From Glandiceps talaboti (taxonomy: Eukaryota; Hemichordata; Enteropneusta; Spengelidae): 64,000 nt of DNA. This document shows, in pieces, positions 15,001 to 27,747 of the stretch. The translations under genes were made by a program, and so were the position numbers. The stretch is taken from positions 62,001-126,000 of the forward strand of contig NW_027554292.1 in assembly GCF_964340395.1 (NCBI RefSeq). The letters run 5' to 3'. How positions within the stretch are numbered: position 1 is the first letter of the stretch; every line of letters starts with the position of its first letter. The notes beneath the pieces were generated by a model. It was not told the origin of the DNA, ran no database searches, and saw only the letters and a program-made list of their open reading frames with translations.

Positions 15001-18000
15001 CCTAAGTAATAACCTAAGTCCTAAATCATACCTAAGTCCTAAATCATAACTAAGTCCTAAATCATACCTAAGTCCTAAATCTTTAGCTAAGTCCTAAATC
15101 ATACGTAAGTCCTAAATCATAACCTAAGTCCTAAAGTATAACCTAAGTCCTAAAGCATAACGTAAGTCCTAAAGCATAACCTAAGTCCTAAAGTATAACA
15201 TAAGTCCTAAAGCATAACCTAAGTCCTAAAGCATACCTAAGTCCTAAATCATACCTAAGTCCTAAAGCATATCTAAGTCCTAAATCATACCTAAGTCCTA
15301 AATCGTAACATAAGTCCTAAATCATAATCTAAGTCCTAAATCTTTAGCTAAGTCCTAAATCATATCTAAGTTCTAAAACATAACCTAAAGCATAACCTAA
15401 GTCCTAAATCATAATCTAAGTCCTAAATCTTTAGCTAAGTCCTAAATCATAACCTAAGTCCTAAATAATAACATAAGTCCTAAATCATAATCTAATTCCT
15501 AAATCTTTAGCTAAGTCCTAAATCATACCTAAGTCCTAAATCATAACCTAAGTCCTAAAGCATAACCTAAGTCCTAAATCATAATCTAAGTCCTAAATCA
15601 TACCTAAGTCCTAAATCATAATCTAAGTTCTAAATCATACCAAAGAATTAAATCATAACCTAAGTCCTAATTCATAACATAAGTCCTAAAGCATAACCTA
15701 AGTACTAAATCATATTTATGTGCTAATTTATAACCTAAGTCCTAAAGCATAACCTAAGTAAAAAAGCATAACCTAAGTCCTAAATCATACCTAAGTCCTA
15801 AAGCATACCTAAGTCCTAAATCATACCTAAGTCCTAAAGCATACCTAAGTCCTAAAGCATACCTAAGTCTTAAATCATAACCTAAGTCCTAAATCATACC
15901 TAAGTCCTAAATCATTACCTAAGTCCTAATCATAACTTAAGTCCTAAATCATAACCTAAGTCCTAAAGCATACCTAAGTCCTAAATCATACCTAAGTCCT
16001 AAAGCATACCTAAGTCTTAAATCATAACCTAAGTCCTAAATCATACCTAAGTCCTAAATCATAACCTAAGTCCTAATCATAACCTATGTCTTAAATCATA
16101 ACCTAAGTCCTAAATCATAACTAAGTCCTAAATCATAACTAAGTCCTAAATCATAATCTAAGTCCTAAATCTTTAGCTAAGTCCTAAATCATAACCTAAG
16201 ACCTAATCATAACCTAAGTCCTAAATCATAACCTAAGTCCTAAAGCATAACCTAAGTCCTAAATCATAATCTAAGTCCTAAATCATACCTAAGTCCTAAA
16301 GCACATCTAAGTCCTAAATCATACCTAAGTCCTAAATCATAACCTAAGTCCTAAATCATAACCTAAGTCCTAAAGCATAACCTAAGTACTAAATCATAAT
16401 CTAAGTCCTAAATCATAACCTAAGTCCTAAATCATACCTAAGTCCTAAAGCATAACCTAAGTACTAAATCATAACCTAAGTCCTAAATCATAACCTAACT
16501 CCTAAATCATAACCTAAGTCCTAAATCATAACCTAAGTCCTAAATCATAACCTAAGTCCTAAATCATACCTAAGTCCTAAATCATAATCTAAGTGCTAAA
16601 TCATAATCTAAGTTCTAAATCATACCAAAGTCCTAAATCATAACCTAAGTCCTAATTCATAACATTAGTCCTAAATCATAACCTAAGTCCTAAAGCATAA
16701 CCTAAGTACTAAATCATACAGAAGTCCTAAATCATAGCCTAAGTCCTAAACCATAACCTAAATCATAGCCTAAGTCCTAAATCATAACATAAGTCCTAAA
16801 TCATAATCTAAGTCCTAAATCTTTAGCTAAGTCCTAAATCATACCTATGTCCTAAATCATAACCTAAGTCCTAAAGCATAACCTAAGTCCTAAAGCATAA
16901 CCTAAGTCCTAAATCATACCTAAGTCCTCAAGCATACCTAAGTCCTAAAGCATACCTAAGTCCTAAACCATACCTAAGTCCTAAATCATAACATAAGTCC
17001 TAAATCATAACCTAAGTCCTAAATCATAACCTAAATCATAGCCTAAGTCCTAAATCATAACATAAGTCCTAAATCATATTTAAGTCCTAAAGCATAACCT
17101 AAGTCCTAAAGCATAACCTAAGTCCTAAATCATACCTAAGTCCTAAATCATACGTAAGTCCTAAATCATACCTAAGTCCTAAAGCATACCTAAGTCCTAA
17201 ATCATATTTAAGTCCTAAATCATAATCTAAGTCCTAAATCTTTAGCTAAGTCCTAAATCATAACCTAAGTCCTAAATCATAACATAAGTCCTAAATCATA
17301 ATCTAATTCCTAAATCTTTAGCTAAGTCCTAAATCATACCTAAGTCCTAAATCATAACCTAAGTCCTAAAGCATAACCTAAGTCCTAAATCATAATCTAA
17401 GTCCTAAATCATACCTAAGTCCTAAATCATAATCTAAGTTCTAAATCATACCAAAGAATTAAATCATAACCTAAGTCCTAATTCATAACATAAGTCCTAA
17501 AGCATAACCAAAGTACTAAATCATATTTATGTGCTAATTTATAACCTAAGTCCTAAAGCATAACCTAAGTAAAAAAGCATAACCTAAGTCCTAAATCATA
17601 CCTAAGTCCTAAAGCATACCTAAGTCCTAAATCATACCTAAGTCCTAAAGCATACCTAAGTCCTAAAGCATACCTAAGTCTTAAATCATAACCTAAGTCC
17701 TAAATCATACCTAAGTCCTAAATCATTACCTAAGTCCTAATCATAACTTAAGTCCTAAATCATAACCTAAGTCCTAAAGCATACCTAAGTCCTAAATCAT
17801 ACCTAAGTCCTAAAGCATACCTAAGTCTTAAATCATAACCTAAGTCCTAAATCATACCTAAGTCCTAAATCATAACCTAAGTCCTAATCATAACCTATGT
17901 CTTAAATCATAACCTAAGTCCTAAATCATAACTAAGTCCTAAATCATAACTAAGTCCTAAATCATAATCTAAGTCCTAAATCTTTAGCTAAGTCCTAAAT

Positions 18001-20095
18001 CATAACCTAAGACCTAATCATAACCTAAGTCCTAAATCATAACCTAAGTCCTAAAGCATAACCTAAGTCCTAAATCATAATCTAAGTCCTAAATCATACC
18101 TAAGTCCTAAAGCACATCTAAGTCCTAAATCATACCTAAGTCCTAAATCATAACCTAAGTCCTAAATCATAACCTAAGTCCTAAAGCATAACCTAAGTAC
18201 TAAATCATAATCTAAGTCCTAAATCATAACCTAAGTCCTAAATCATACCTAAGTCCTAAAGCATAACCTAAGTACTAAATCATAACCTAAGTCCTAAATC
18301 ATAACCTAACTCCTAAATCATAACCTAAGTCCTAAATCATAACCTAAGTCCTAAATCATAACCTAAGTCCTAAATCATACCTAAGTCCTAAATCATAATC
18401 TAAGTGCTAAATCATAATCTAAGTTCTAAATCATACCAAAGTCCTAAATCATAACCTAAGTCCTAATTCATAACATTAGTCCTAAATCATAACCTAAGTC
18501 CTAAAGCATAACCTAAGTACTAAATCATACAGAAGTCCTAAATCATAGCCTAAGTCCTAAACCATAACCTAAATCATAGCCTAAGTCCTAAATCATAACA
18601 TAAGTCCTAAATCATAATCTAAGTCCTAAACCTTTAGCTAAGTCCTAAATCATACCTATGTCCTAAATCATAACCTAAGTCCTAAAGCATAACCTAAGTC
18701 CTAAAGCATAACCTAAGTCCTAAATCATACCTAAGTCCTCAAGCATACCTAAGTCCTAAAGCATACCTAAGTCCTAAACCATATCTAAGTCCTAAATCAT
18801 AACATAAGTCCTAAATCATAACCTAAGTCCTAAATCATAACCTAAATCATAGCCTAAGTCCTAAATCATAACATAAGTCCTAAATCATATTTAAGTCCTA
18901 AAGCATAACCTAAGTCCTAAAGCATAACCTAAGTCCTAAATCATACCTAAGTCCTAAATCATACGTAAGTCCTAAATCATACCTAAGTCCTAAAGCATAC
19001 CTAAGTCCTAAATCATATTTAAGTCCTAAATCATAACCTAAGTCCTAAAGCATAACCTAAGTCCTAAAGCATACCTAAGTCCCAAATCATAACCTAAGTC
19101 TAAATCATACCTAAGTCCTAAAGCATACCTAAGTCCTAAAGCATACCTAAGTCTTAAAGCATAACCTAAGTCCTAAATCATAACCTAAGTCCTAAATCAT
19201 AACCTAAATCATACCTAAGTCCTAAATCATAATCTAAGTCCTAAATCATACCTAAGTCCTAAATCATACCTAAGTCCTAAAGCATACCTAAGTCCTAAAA
19301 CATACCTAAGTCCTAAAGCATACCTAAGTCCTAAATCATACCTAAGTCCTAAATCATACCTAAGTCATAAAGGATACCTAAGTCTAAATCATACCTAAGT
19401 CCTAAAGCATACCTAAGTCCTAAAGCATACCTAAGTCTTAAAGCATACCTAAGTCCTAAAGCATACCTAAGTCCTAAATCATAACCTAAGTCCTAAATCA
19501 TAACCTAAGTCCTAAATCATAACCTAAATCATACCTAAGTCCTAAATCATAACCTAAGTCCTAAATCATAATCTAAGTCCTAAATCATACCTAAGTCCTA
19601 AATCATACCTAAGTCCTAAAGCATACCTAAGTCCTAAAACATACCTAAGTCCTAAAGCATATCTAAGTCCTAAATCATACCTAAGTCATAAAGGATACCT
19701 AAGTCTTAAAGCATACCTAAGTCCTAAATCATACCTAAGTCATAAAGGATACCTAAGTCTTAAAGCATACCTAAGTCATAAAGGATACCTAAGTCCTAAA
19801 TCATAACCTAAATCATAGCCTAAGTCCTAGATCATAACATAAGTCCTAAATCATAATCTAAGTCCTAAATCTTTAGCTAAGTCCTAAAGCATACCTAAGT
19901 CCTAAAGCATACCTAAGTCCTAAAGCATACCTAAGTCCTAAAGCATACCTAAGTCCTAAATCATACCTAAGTCCTAAATCATACCTAAGTCATAAAGGAT
20001 ACCTAAGTCTTAAAGCATACCTAAGTCCTAAATCATTACCTAAGTCCAAAATCATTACCTAGGTCCTAAATCGTACCTAGGTCCTAAATCGTACC
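1..20095. repeat. Satellite A: 18/19-bp tandem array with higher-order structure
   Basis: The whole segment is built of units close to CCTAAGTCCTAAATCATAA. Units are 18 or 19 bp depending on whether the tail is CATA or CATAA. Common variants are AAAGCATA for AAATCATA, AAATCTTTAGC, AAGTCTTAAAG and AATTCCTAAAT. The variants recur in the same order in large blocks, so it is a higher-order satellite and not a uniform array. TAA occurs in every unit on the plus strand and TGA/TAG on the minus strand, so no long reading frame exists. The last units (about 20,040-20,095) are the most diverged, as is usual at array edges. The left end is outside the window. Confidence 0.97.
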
Positions 20096-20640
<545 letters not shown>

Positions 20641-23600
20641 TTTATTGCATAACAACATGCCATAGCAAGCATGGTAAAGCATACCTAAATAACATACAGA
20701 AATAAAGTGAATTCGATACTCTATTTACAACAAGAAATTTTCCAAGAGGATGTTTTATCATCAGAAGTCAAAATGTGCTAAAATTAAATTAAAATTTATG
20801 TAATAAAATTAAATTCAAAATGAAACGCTTCAAAATCCAGGGGACCATATTGCCAGAATTACCATACGAGTACCATACATTCTCAGTCTAAATAATTGTT
20901 GGCATAATGACCAAGAGAAAGTACTATCATATCTGGCTGTGTATTTTAAGGCAATATCTATTACATGGTACGTCTGCAGAATATCAAATATACATCACCT
21001 ACACCAAAAAGTTAGTAAAGTATTTATAGATAACATGTACTTACCATTTATAGCTGTTAGGTCTTCATCTACAGTTGATTTGTAATGTCAATAATGCAGA
21101 TAAAATGATGTAGCCTCTAATATTCATCTGAAAGTTATTGATACAGTGACAAATTTTCATAAGTTTTCATCAAAGACAGTCGCCAGTATTTCAACTTAAT
21201 AGTTAATGCTGAATTTTTTATGACAAATATGATCATTAGCAAGGTCACCAAAAAAAAGCAATGTCAAGGTCTTGAAGATCATTATAAATAACACTGGTTA
21301 AGTAACTTAATTTAGATTTCTATGTATTAAAATACTAGTACAGTCTGAGTTAGTGCACAAAATGTCAAATTTGACAATAAATATGGCCGCCATTCAACTA
21401 TTATTGCCAATGTCGAAGTATCCTGCATATGTGGATTACTGTTTGTGACATTTGTGGCAGGCTTGGTTGAAATTGGTCTATCATCTCTGCTGTGTACTAT
21501 GCACTATAATTTTTGGCTCTTTGACCTTGAAGACAGAGGTTGGGGTCAAAGGTCAATGTCTCAGAGAGACCAATATGCACAGTTGCCTAGAAGTACATAT
21601 TTGAAACTTGCTCCTTATTCACTGTTCACATTAGCTCCTTGTGATGGGCAAGCATTGCCTCATGGAAGTCCTACTCAATAGCAATTAATACATGAAAATA
21701 ATCAAACCGAGTCTGTCTCTATAACATTTTGTAGGTACATGTGCAGTTGGGGTAATTTTTGGTGCATGCTCATGCAGGGAGGTGTCCAGAGCACTCTATA
21801 ATACTATGCAACTACTATACAAATAATTGATAATTACAGAATCCAAACTTGGTGGTCAGTCATGCATGCATGCATGCATGTATATACATGAAGTGTAGCT
21901 AAAAATAGAATGGATTTACCAGCATATTGCCGTCATATAATTGTTCCATGTATATGATTTAATAAAAGAGTGATCATAGTAATAATTCAAACATATTCTA
22001 TACAATTTCAAATACTCAAAATGCTATTTAAATGATTTGTTAATTTAAACTAAAATTTTCAAATTTAAAACTTGCACAAATGTCATTCTTGGTGTATGTT
22101 TTTCTTCAAAGTTAGATAAATATCTTGTATCGATTCCTGTAAATGACAGAATTGATTCAAGTTTGTGTATTACAGATACAAGATGTAAATATTTTAAATG
22201 GGAAAATTTATTTCCCAAATATTTCTTCTTTAAGCCAAGGAAAGCATGAGTGACCTAAGGGGCCTTGTCAAGAGTCTGAAGATGATCATTGACAAAACTC
22301 TTGGTTCGTGAGTATTTTCCTTTTGATTGAAGTAAAATATGAAAGCATAACATATTTCTTCTTCTCCGGCATAATTTATGAACAACTGGCATAATTAATA
22401 TTGATTTGAAATATTTTGATTTGTATTTTTAGCACACTTCATCCAGTGACATAGACACATGTGGTCTAGACAGGTCAGGTATATCTACATTTGCTGTTTG
22501 AACACAATAACTTGGTTTGTACATTGTCGATAAATACATGTAAATAAGATGCAATTGTACAAATAGCCAGTTAATTATATGGATAGCCGAATGCGTCCCT
22601 TGAAATAGGAATAATTAATTATGAAGTTGACAGACTCAAATATCATTTTGCATCATGTACAAAACATAAACAAGCACTAAAATGAAAGTAGATACTCCCA
22701 TTCTTCCTACACACAAAAAAAAAAGATTAAGGTGATATTTTATGGTGTTATTACTATGGTATAATCATTATTAATTCAAGGGTATAACCTGATTAATCAA
22801 GTCATTAAATAGCTTGTTTGTGGTAGATAAAACAATTTATTCTCTTCCCTTTAGTGGTTACCACACTTTCTTGTGAATGATGGAATTTTAAAATACATTT
22901 TTTCTGTCATTTGATCCCAAACAGTAAAAAGTAGCTCTCTGCCATTAATTTATCTCCTGATTCAACAAGCATCAGAAATGGTAGTTTGTATAGTGATGAA
23001 TCTATCTGAAATATTCCCACCACAAAAGCACAAGTTGCTTTGACTCAAACAAAGATTTATAATTTGAGCTAGGGTAAATATAATCAAATATTATGGTTAT
23101 AATGTCTGATTTGGGGGAACTGTTTAAAAGAGTTTAATAACATGCTTATTATCTCGTCTGATAAGGCCAGTTTGATTGAGTCCAAGATTTTTGCTCAGAC
23201 TGTTAGGCCTAATAAAAAAATGTGTGGTTCTGATTACACTCAATTTTAGAATAGGTGGGGGTAGTTTTTTTTATTTTATTACATATTTTTGTCATGTGTG
23301 AGGTTTTCCATTGTTTTCCAAATGATCTCTGTGTTGTTTATTTCTTCCTATCAGATGTACAGCCATTACAGATTAGAAGAACAGTTTCATATTGTCTTTT
23401 TAAGTTGATGTCAGATTCTGCATCCACTATTTTTCACGAGACTTCACAATTTTTGCAATTTTATTATTTTTTTCTTGAATACATAAAAATAAATTTAGGA
23501 TTCGGCAGTGAAATGCTAGGTGTGGTCACGTAACTGGAACCAAACAATTAATTTTTTTAGGTGTTATCCAATGTGTGAATATAAATTTGTGAAAACACAA

Positions 23601-24343
23601 AATGTGAGAAAGCCCAAAGGGATCATGTAGGGTGTTATAAGTTTATCACTGATAGTTGAGTTCTGTTTGTAGTTTTGCAAGTATGGTCTATCTTTAGGTA
23701 TTCCATATAACAGGTAGCATCAGTCTACCCACAGATATCCATCTTACTCTAACCATTTCCATTTATTCCAAAAAGACTTGCACACAGTTATGTGGTATTG
23801 GGTTAATAATGCTTTTATCATAACTCTGTGAACAAACATACGAAATAAGTGATGGTGGTATATATACAAGCAATTATTCTACACATGTCAATAAATAATA
23901 CAACCAATTACTCACCTTGCTAGAAAGTTGTATTGTACCTAGACTATCACCAGTCCATTGGAAGAATTTGTTTGTCTCAGAATCCTCAAATGTTTGGAAT
24001 TCGTTATTCACTTCAAATTTAATAAGGAAAATGTGGTCAACTATTTTTTTCCTGTTACTAGTAGTCTCTTAAGGGACGAGAGTGTACCAAGACTAATGTG
24101 AATATAGTAACCTTGGTGTAAACTTGAGTATCATTTTTTTTATCAGACAACCATAACACATTCACTGAAAACTGTTAAAACACCAACAGTTATCGTACTC
24201 ATCATTATCCATAAGCAGTACAGAAACAGGTTGAAATCATGATTACCACCGAGTTTTGGGTGTGGACCATAAAATCAATTTAATTTTATTCATTGTGTAT
24301 ATAGCGACAAAAATACATTGATCCACAGGTGATGCAATACTGT
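20641..24343. other. Intergenic DNA without a supportable gene
   Basis: AT-rich unique sequence. Open frames of 60-92 codons (for example 21,445-21,681 and 23,255-23,533) show no recognisable domain and no sign of splicing or codon bias. A short (CATG)n tract lies near 21,860-21,880. No RNA gene was recognised. Host exons cannot be excluded from sequence reading alone. Confidence 0.5.
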
Positions 24344-24449
24344 TCACAGTGTACATTATTATGTTAATATAAATACAGTGTATATTATTATGTTAGTTTA
24401 AATACAGTGTACATTATTATGTTAGTATAAATACACAGTGTATGTATAC
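24344..24449. repeat. Short tandem repeat, about 3 copies of a unit of about 31-33 bp
   Basis: Three successive copies of a unit beginning ACAGTGTACATTATTATG and continuing with TTAGTATAAAT, with small differences. They run directly into the hairpin-bearing duplication. Confidence 0.85.
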
Positions 24450-24454
24450 AAGTA

Positions 24455-24518
24455 ATAAATGCCGTCCGGGTAAATACACGCCGACGTAGGAGGCGTGTAT
24501 TGCCCGGATGGCATTTAT
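24455..24518. repeat. Long inverted repeat (hairpin), copy 1
   Basis: The left arm ATAAATGCCGTCCGGG plus TAAATACACGCC pairs with the right arm GGCGTGTATT plus GCCCGGATGGCATTTAT. The loop is about 9 nt (GACGTAGGA). Pairing is near perfect over about 27 bp, with one bulge and one mismatch. Confidence 0.92.
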
Positions 24519-24814
24519 CTTGTACCCAAGCTAATAATTCAATGGTGTCATATTCTTCCCAGGAAGAACTTCATACACGCATTGTTTATGTTTTGATTTT
24601 CGACAAGACACCCTGATGCCAACGTGACTTCCAATCGAAGCTGACACATGTCAACAAATGTTGCACGACGAAAATAGCAATTATATCCCAATGTACAGTG
24701 TATTTCATACCACTAAGGCATTATGTATTTGCTTGATATTATTATGCAGGACATTCGTACTACAAACTACTCAATACAATTACATCCATCATGTGTATGC
24801 AACTAGTGATATGA

Positions 24815-24838
24815 AATTTAATCGCCACCGATTAAATT
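24815..24838. repeat. Short perfect hairpin at the copy junction
   Basis: AATTTAATCG and CGATTAAATT are perfect inverted repeats around a CCAC loop, just before the second 392-bp copy begins. Only the left arm is retained at the end of the second copy. Confidence 0.85.
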
Positions 24839-24846
24839 AATACCAA

Positions 24847-24910
24847 ATAAATGCCGTCCGGGTAAATACACGCCGACGTAGGAGGCGTGTATTGCCCGGA
24901 TGGCATTTAT
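24847..24910. repeat. Long inverted repeat (hairpin), copy 2
   Basis: Same hairpin as at 24,455-24,518, shifted by 392 bp, with the same loop sequence. Confidence 0.92.
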
Positions 24911-25222
24911 CTTGTACCCAAGCTAATAATTCAATGGTGTCATATTCTTCCCAGGAAGAACTTCATACACGCATTGTTTATGTTTTGATTTTCGACAAGA
25001 CACCCTGATGCCAACGTGACTTCCAATCGAAGCTGACACATGTCAACAAATGTTGCACGACGAAAATAGCAATTATATCCCAATGTACAGTGTATTTCAT
25101 ACCACTAAGGCATTATGTATTTGCTTGATATTATTATGCAGGACATTCGTACTACAAACTACTCAATACAATTACATCCATCATGTGTATGCAACTAGTG
25201 ATATGAAATTTAATCGCCACTG

Positions 25223-25949
25223 ATAAAACAAAACATGGCTACTGACATCAAAAATACAACTTTCAGCGAAATTGTTTATCTGTGTCTAGCGTAAAGAAAC
25301 AACATATTAATTAAATGCAAATGAAATACACCATTCAAACTTTTGAAATGTTGTGTATTACGAAGCAATGGTAGTACCGCCTACCTCTCGCAAGTTGTAG
25401 TAAAATACACCATTCAAACTACAATGCAATACCGTCCACAATTATTGTGACTTTTTTGTCCATTCCGTCTTCATCCTTCTCCTCGGCCCAACTATTCCAA
25501 ACTTGCATGACAAGCTAGTACTTTTTTCTGTGTATTTTTCGGTACACTTGCCTTCAGTTTCTGATCTATGTCCTCAGCTGTCATAACAGCAACCCGTCGC
25601 TTTCTCCCTGCCATTATACGGTCTACCTTGCAAGTACAAGTTGTAGTATGTGTATTTTGTTCACCTTCTAAATACACTCTGAGGTAATGTTTATTATTCA
25701 ACTTGTGAACGGAAGTCTTATCTGTTCAGTCACAGTCTGGGGTCATGTTTTTGTTACGATTGTCTGCGTCTAATCACTATTCCCTGGATGCCATTAATTT
25801 GATCTTATACACAGAAAATACACTCCCGCCACCGACATTTGATGAATTTGCTACTCTGCTGATACACCGGTCTTCACGCTTTTCCCTGATTGGTCAATAG
25901 TCTCATTTGTAACTGTCAGTCGAAATTTAACGCCCACGCCGGAGTACAA
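25223..25949. other. Intergenic DNA without a supportable gene
   Basis: Unique sequence. The phrase AAATACACCATTCAAACT occurs twice (near 25,324 and 25,403), a short local duplication. A 69-codon minus-strand frame at 25,492-25,701 has no recognisable domain. Confidence 0.5.
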
Positions 25950-25972
25950 GTATGTATGTATGTATGTATGTA
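25950..25972. repeat. (TATG)n microsatellite, left of the Penelope-like element
   Basis: About six copies of GTAT/TATG. A longer (TATG)n tract lies on the other side of the retroelement at 28,957-29,017. Confidence 0.9.
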
Positions 25973-26020
25973 GAAATGCACAAGGAACTAATAAACCAGT
26001 CCGTATATATAGCTGTTAAA

Positions 26021-26055
26021 TCCGACGTTTCGAATAAATATTCTTTTTCAAAGGA
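26021..26055 (-). ncRNA. Possible degenerate hammerhead-ribozyme-like motif
   Basis: On the minus strand the text reads CCTTTGAAAAAGAAT, a short loop, then ATTCGAAACGTCGGA. The GAAAC-GTC part matches the hammerhead core and cleavage-site context known from Penelope-like terminal repeats, and GAAT/ATTC can form a short stem II. The upstream CUGAUGA core is not intact here (CTTTGAA), so this would be a decayed copy at best. Confidence 0.3.
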
Positions 26056-26256
26056 AAAATTGGCGAGACAGAGAAATGCCAAGTGAAAACCCGAACATTT
26101 CTAAATATAATGGAACAAAACCGCGCGTGATATAAATAAACGGTTATACGTGGGATAAGTTCTTAAATTCGCACGCACCTAATAGAACCCAATAGAATAC
26201 GCCTGGAATTAAAAAAATACCCAATGATCATGATAATTAGATTGGGATAATGATAA

Positions 26257-26570
26257 TTAGATAGGGAAAGACGAGAATAATTTATTAATTCCAAGGGGTT
26301 CCAGCGTTCCAAGACGGAAGATGATTTCTTCTTCCTTCAACCTCAAAGCTTTCTCATCGCCAGAAACCTTACAAATTCCTGAAATGGACATATCTGATAC
26401 ACTATGATCATTAGTAATAAAATGCATAGATACGGGATAGTTACGATTCTTTTTTCTGGTCAAACGGAGATGTTCCACGAAACGATCACCAAGACGACGT
26501 ACAGTAAGTCGTTGAACCTATATACAGAAAACCACATTTTTGACAAGTAATGCAATACACTACATTAGTA
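26257..26570 (-). pseudogene. Penelope-like element, GIY-YIG endonuclease C-terminal part
   Basis: Minus-strand remnants of the endonuclease. One frame carries VYCITCQKCG followed by FLYIG (about 26,515-26,570), giving the two Tyr-containing GIY-YIG signature pieces and a Cys pair. The next frame carries RRLGDRFVEHLR and the conserved tail with IFRLGTLEPLGIN and FSSFPI (to 26,257). The two parts are in different frames, with a break near 26,505. The family normally nicks target DNA for insertion of the retroelement. It follows directly on the RT frame. The broken frame and missing continuity argue against activity. Confidence 0.82.
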
Positions 26571-27747
26571 CTAATACAAGTAAATCTACTTGTAACAGGC
26601 ACACTGTTCTTAGGGCCAAAACATGATTAGTATTAATAATGAAACGACATGTACCACATCGAGTACGATCGCACGGAAAAGAACCTGCATTAACTTCCAA
26701 TTCACGTTGTTCTGTACGTACCACCATATCTCTAAGACTGGTATCACGACGCCAAGCTGTTAATGGTACTGCAGGAAACAATGAATTGGTAACCCTATTA
26801 GAACGTAAGATATTAAAATGCTTGTATATAATGTTTTTAACTCTAGTTGAAAAGGGATGGTATGTAAGAGCTAGTATGGGACGATCGTTGTTACTCCTCT
26901 GATCATGTGATTTGATACAAGCTTCCCTAGACAAAGATGATACTTTATGTAAAGCCGCGTTGGTAACAGACATAGGATAACCACGTTGATGGAAGTACGT
27001 GCAAAATTCAGCAGACCTTTTTCTGAAATCCAAATCACTACTACAAATACGACGTAAACGAAGTAATTGTGAATAGGGAATGGAATCTTTACACTTATTA
27101 GGATGTGATGAACCATACTGCAAATATGAATGTGAATCAGTAGGTTTAGTATAAATAGATGTAGCTATATCATCACCATCAATCCTAAGGGAGATGTCAA
27201 GGAAATTGATAGTTAGTTCTGAAATATCATAAGTATACTGAATAGCAGGATTAAAACTACATATGTAGTTAATAAACTGCATAAGGTCCTCAAGTTTGAG
27301 TGATGCTGCACCAACGCCGTCATCAATAAATCGTTTATATAGATCAGGTAAGATCCCTTGATATGAGCTGAAAATAAGGTGTTCTTGATAAGACATAAGT
27401 AAACAAGCATAACTAGGTCCAAGACAACTTCCCATAGCAACGCCGCGTTTCTGCACAAAATACCTGTCATTAAAGGTAAAATAATTACAGGTGAGAACAA
27501 GTTCAGCTAATCTAAGAAGTACGTGGGTAGGAGGGTTAAGTACAGGTCTTAAATTAAGATAGTGTTCGATAGCAACTAACCCTTCATTATGTGGTATGGA
27601 AGTATATAAGGACTTAACGTCCATAGAAAAAAGGTATCGATCGTGGCCTACCTTGTTGGAATTGGAAGCCATTAAATACTTTAAGAGCATGGTTCGTATC
27701 TTTAATGTAGGTAGGCTGAGATGCCACAATAGGTCGTAAAAGGGCAT
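26560..27747 (-). pseudogene. Penelope-like element, reverse transcriptase part
   Basis: A 395-codon frame with the Penelope-type RT: FSMDVKSLYTSIPHNEGL (motif with the first catalytic Asp), VQKRGVAMGSCLGPSYAC (dNTP-binding/grip motif), YKRFIDDGVG (the catalytic FIDD, equivalent to YxDD) and INFLDISLRI. Near its C-terminus SFPCDRTRCGTC marks the linker that leads into GIY-YIG. The first tens of codons overlap the upstream frame; the real protein enters this frame near 27,680. The catalytic Asp residues look intact. The end after about 26,620 is out of frame with the endonuclease. Confidence 0.9.

Larger units (their letters stand above)
24455..25222. repeat. Tandem direct duplication, unit about 392 bp
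   Basis: The block starting at 24,455 is repeated starting at 24,847 with near identity. Both copies begin with the same long hairpin and end in AAATTTAATCGCCAC. The copies diverge after about 25,222. No protein-coding capacity is evident: the 60-codon frame at 24,658-24,840 lies inside copy 1 and has no recognised domain. A small foldback or MITE-like element duplicated in tandem would fit. Confidence 0.9.

Noticed and set aside
1-20095. CRISPR array interpretation of the regular 18/19-bp repeats
   Set aside because: There are no unique spacers between the units; it is a head-to-tail satellite, and the surroundings are eukaryotic.
1-20095. True telomere array
   Set aside because: The unit is 18/19 bp with GTC and ATCATA between the CCTAA cores; no pure telomeric tract is present.
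21445-21681. 78-codon plus-strand frame
   Set aside because: No recognisable domain, no neighbouring coding exons and chance length in this composition.
23255-23533. 92-codon plus-strand frame rich in Phe/Val
   Set aside because: T-rich DNA read in frame; no domain or start context.
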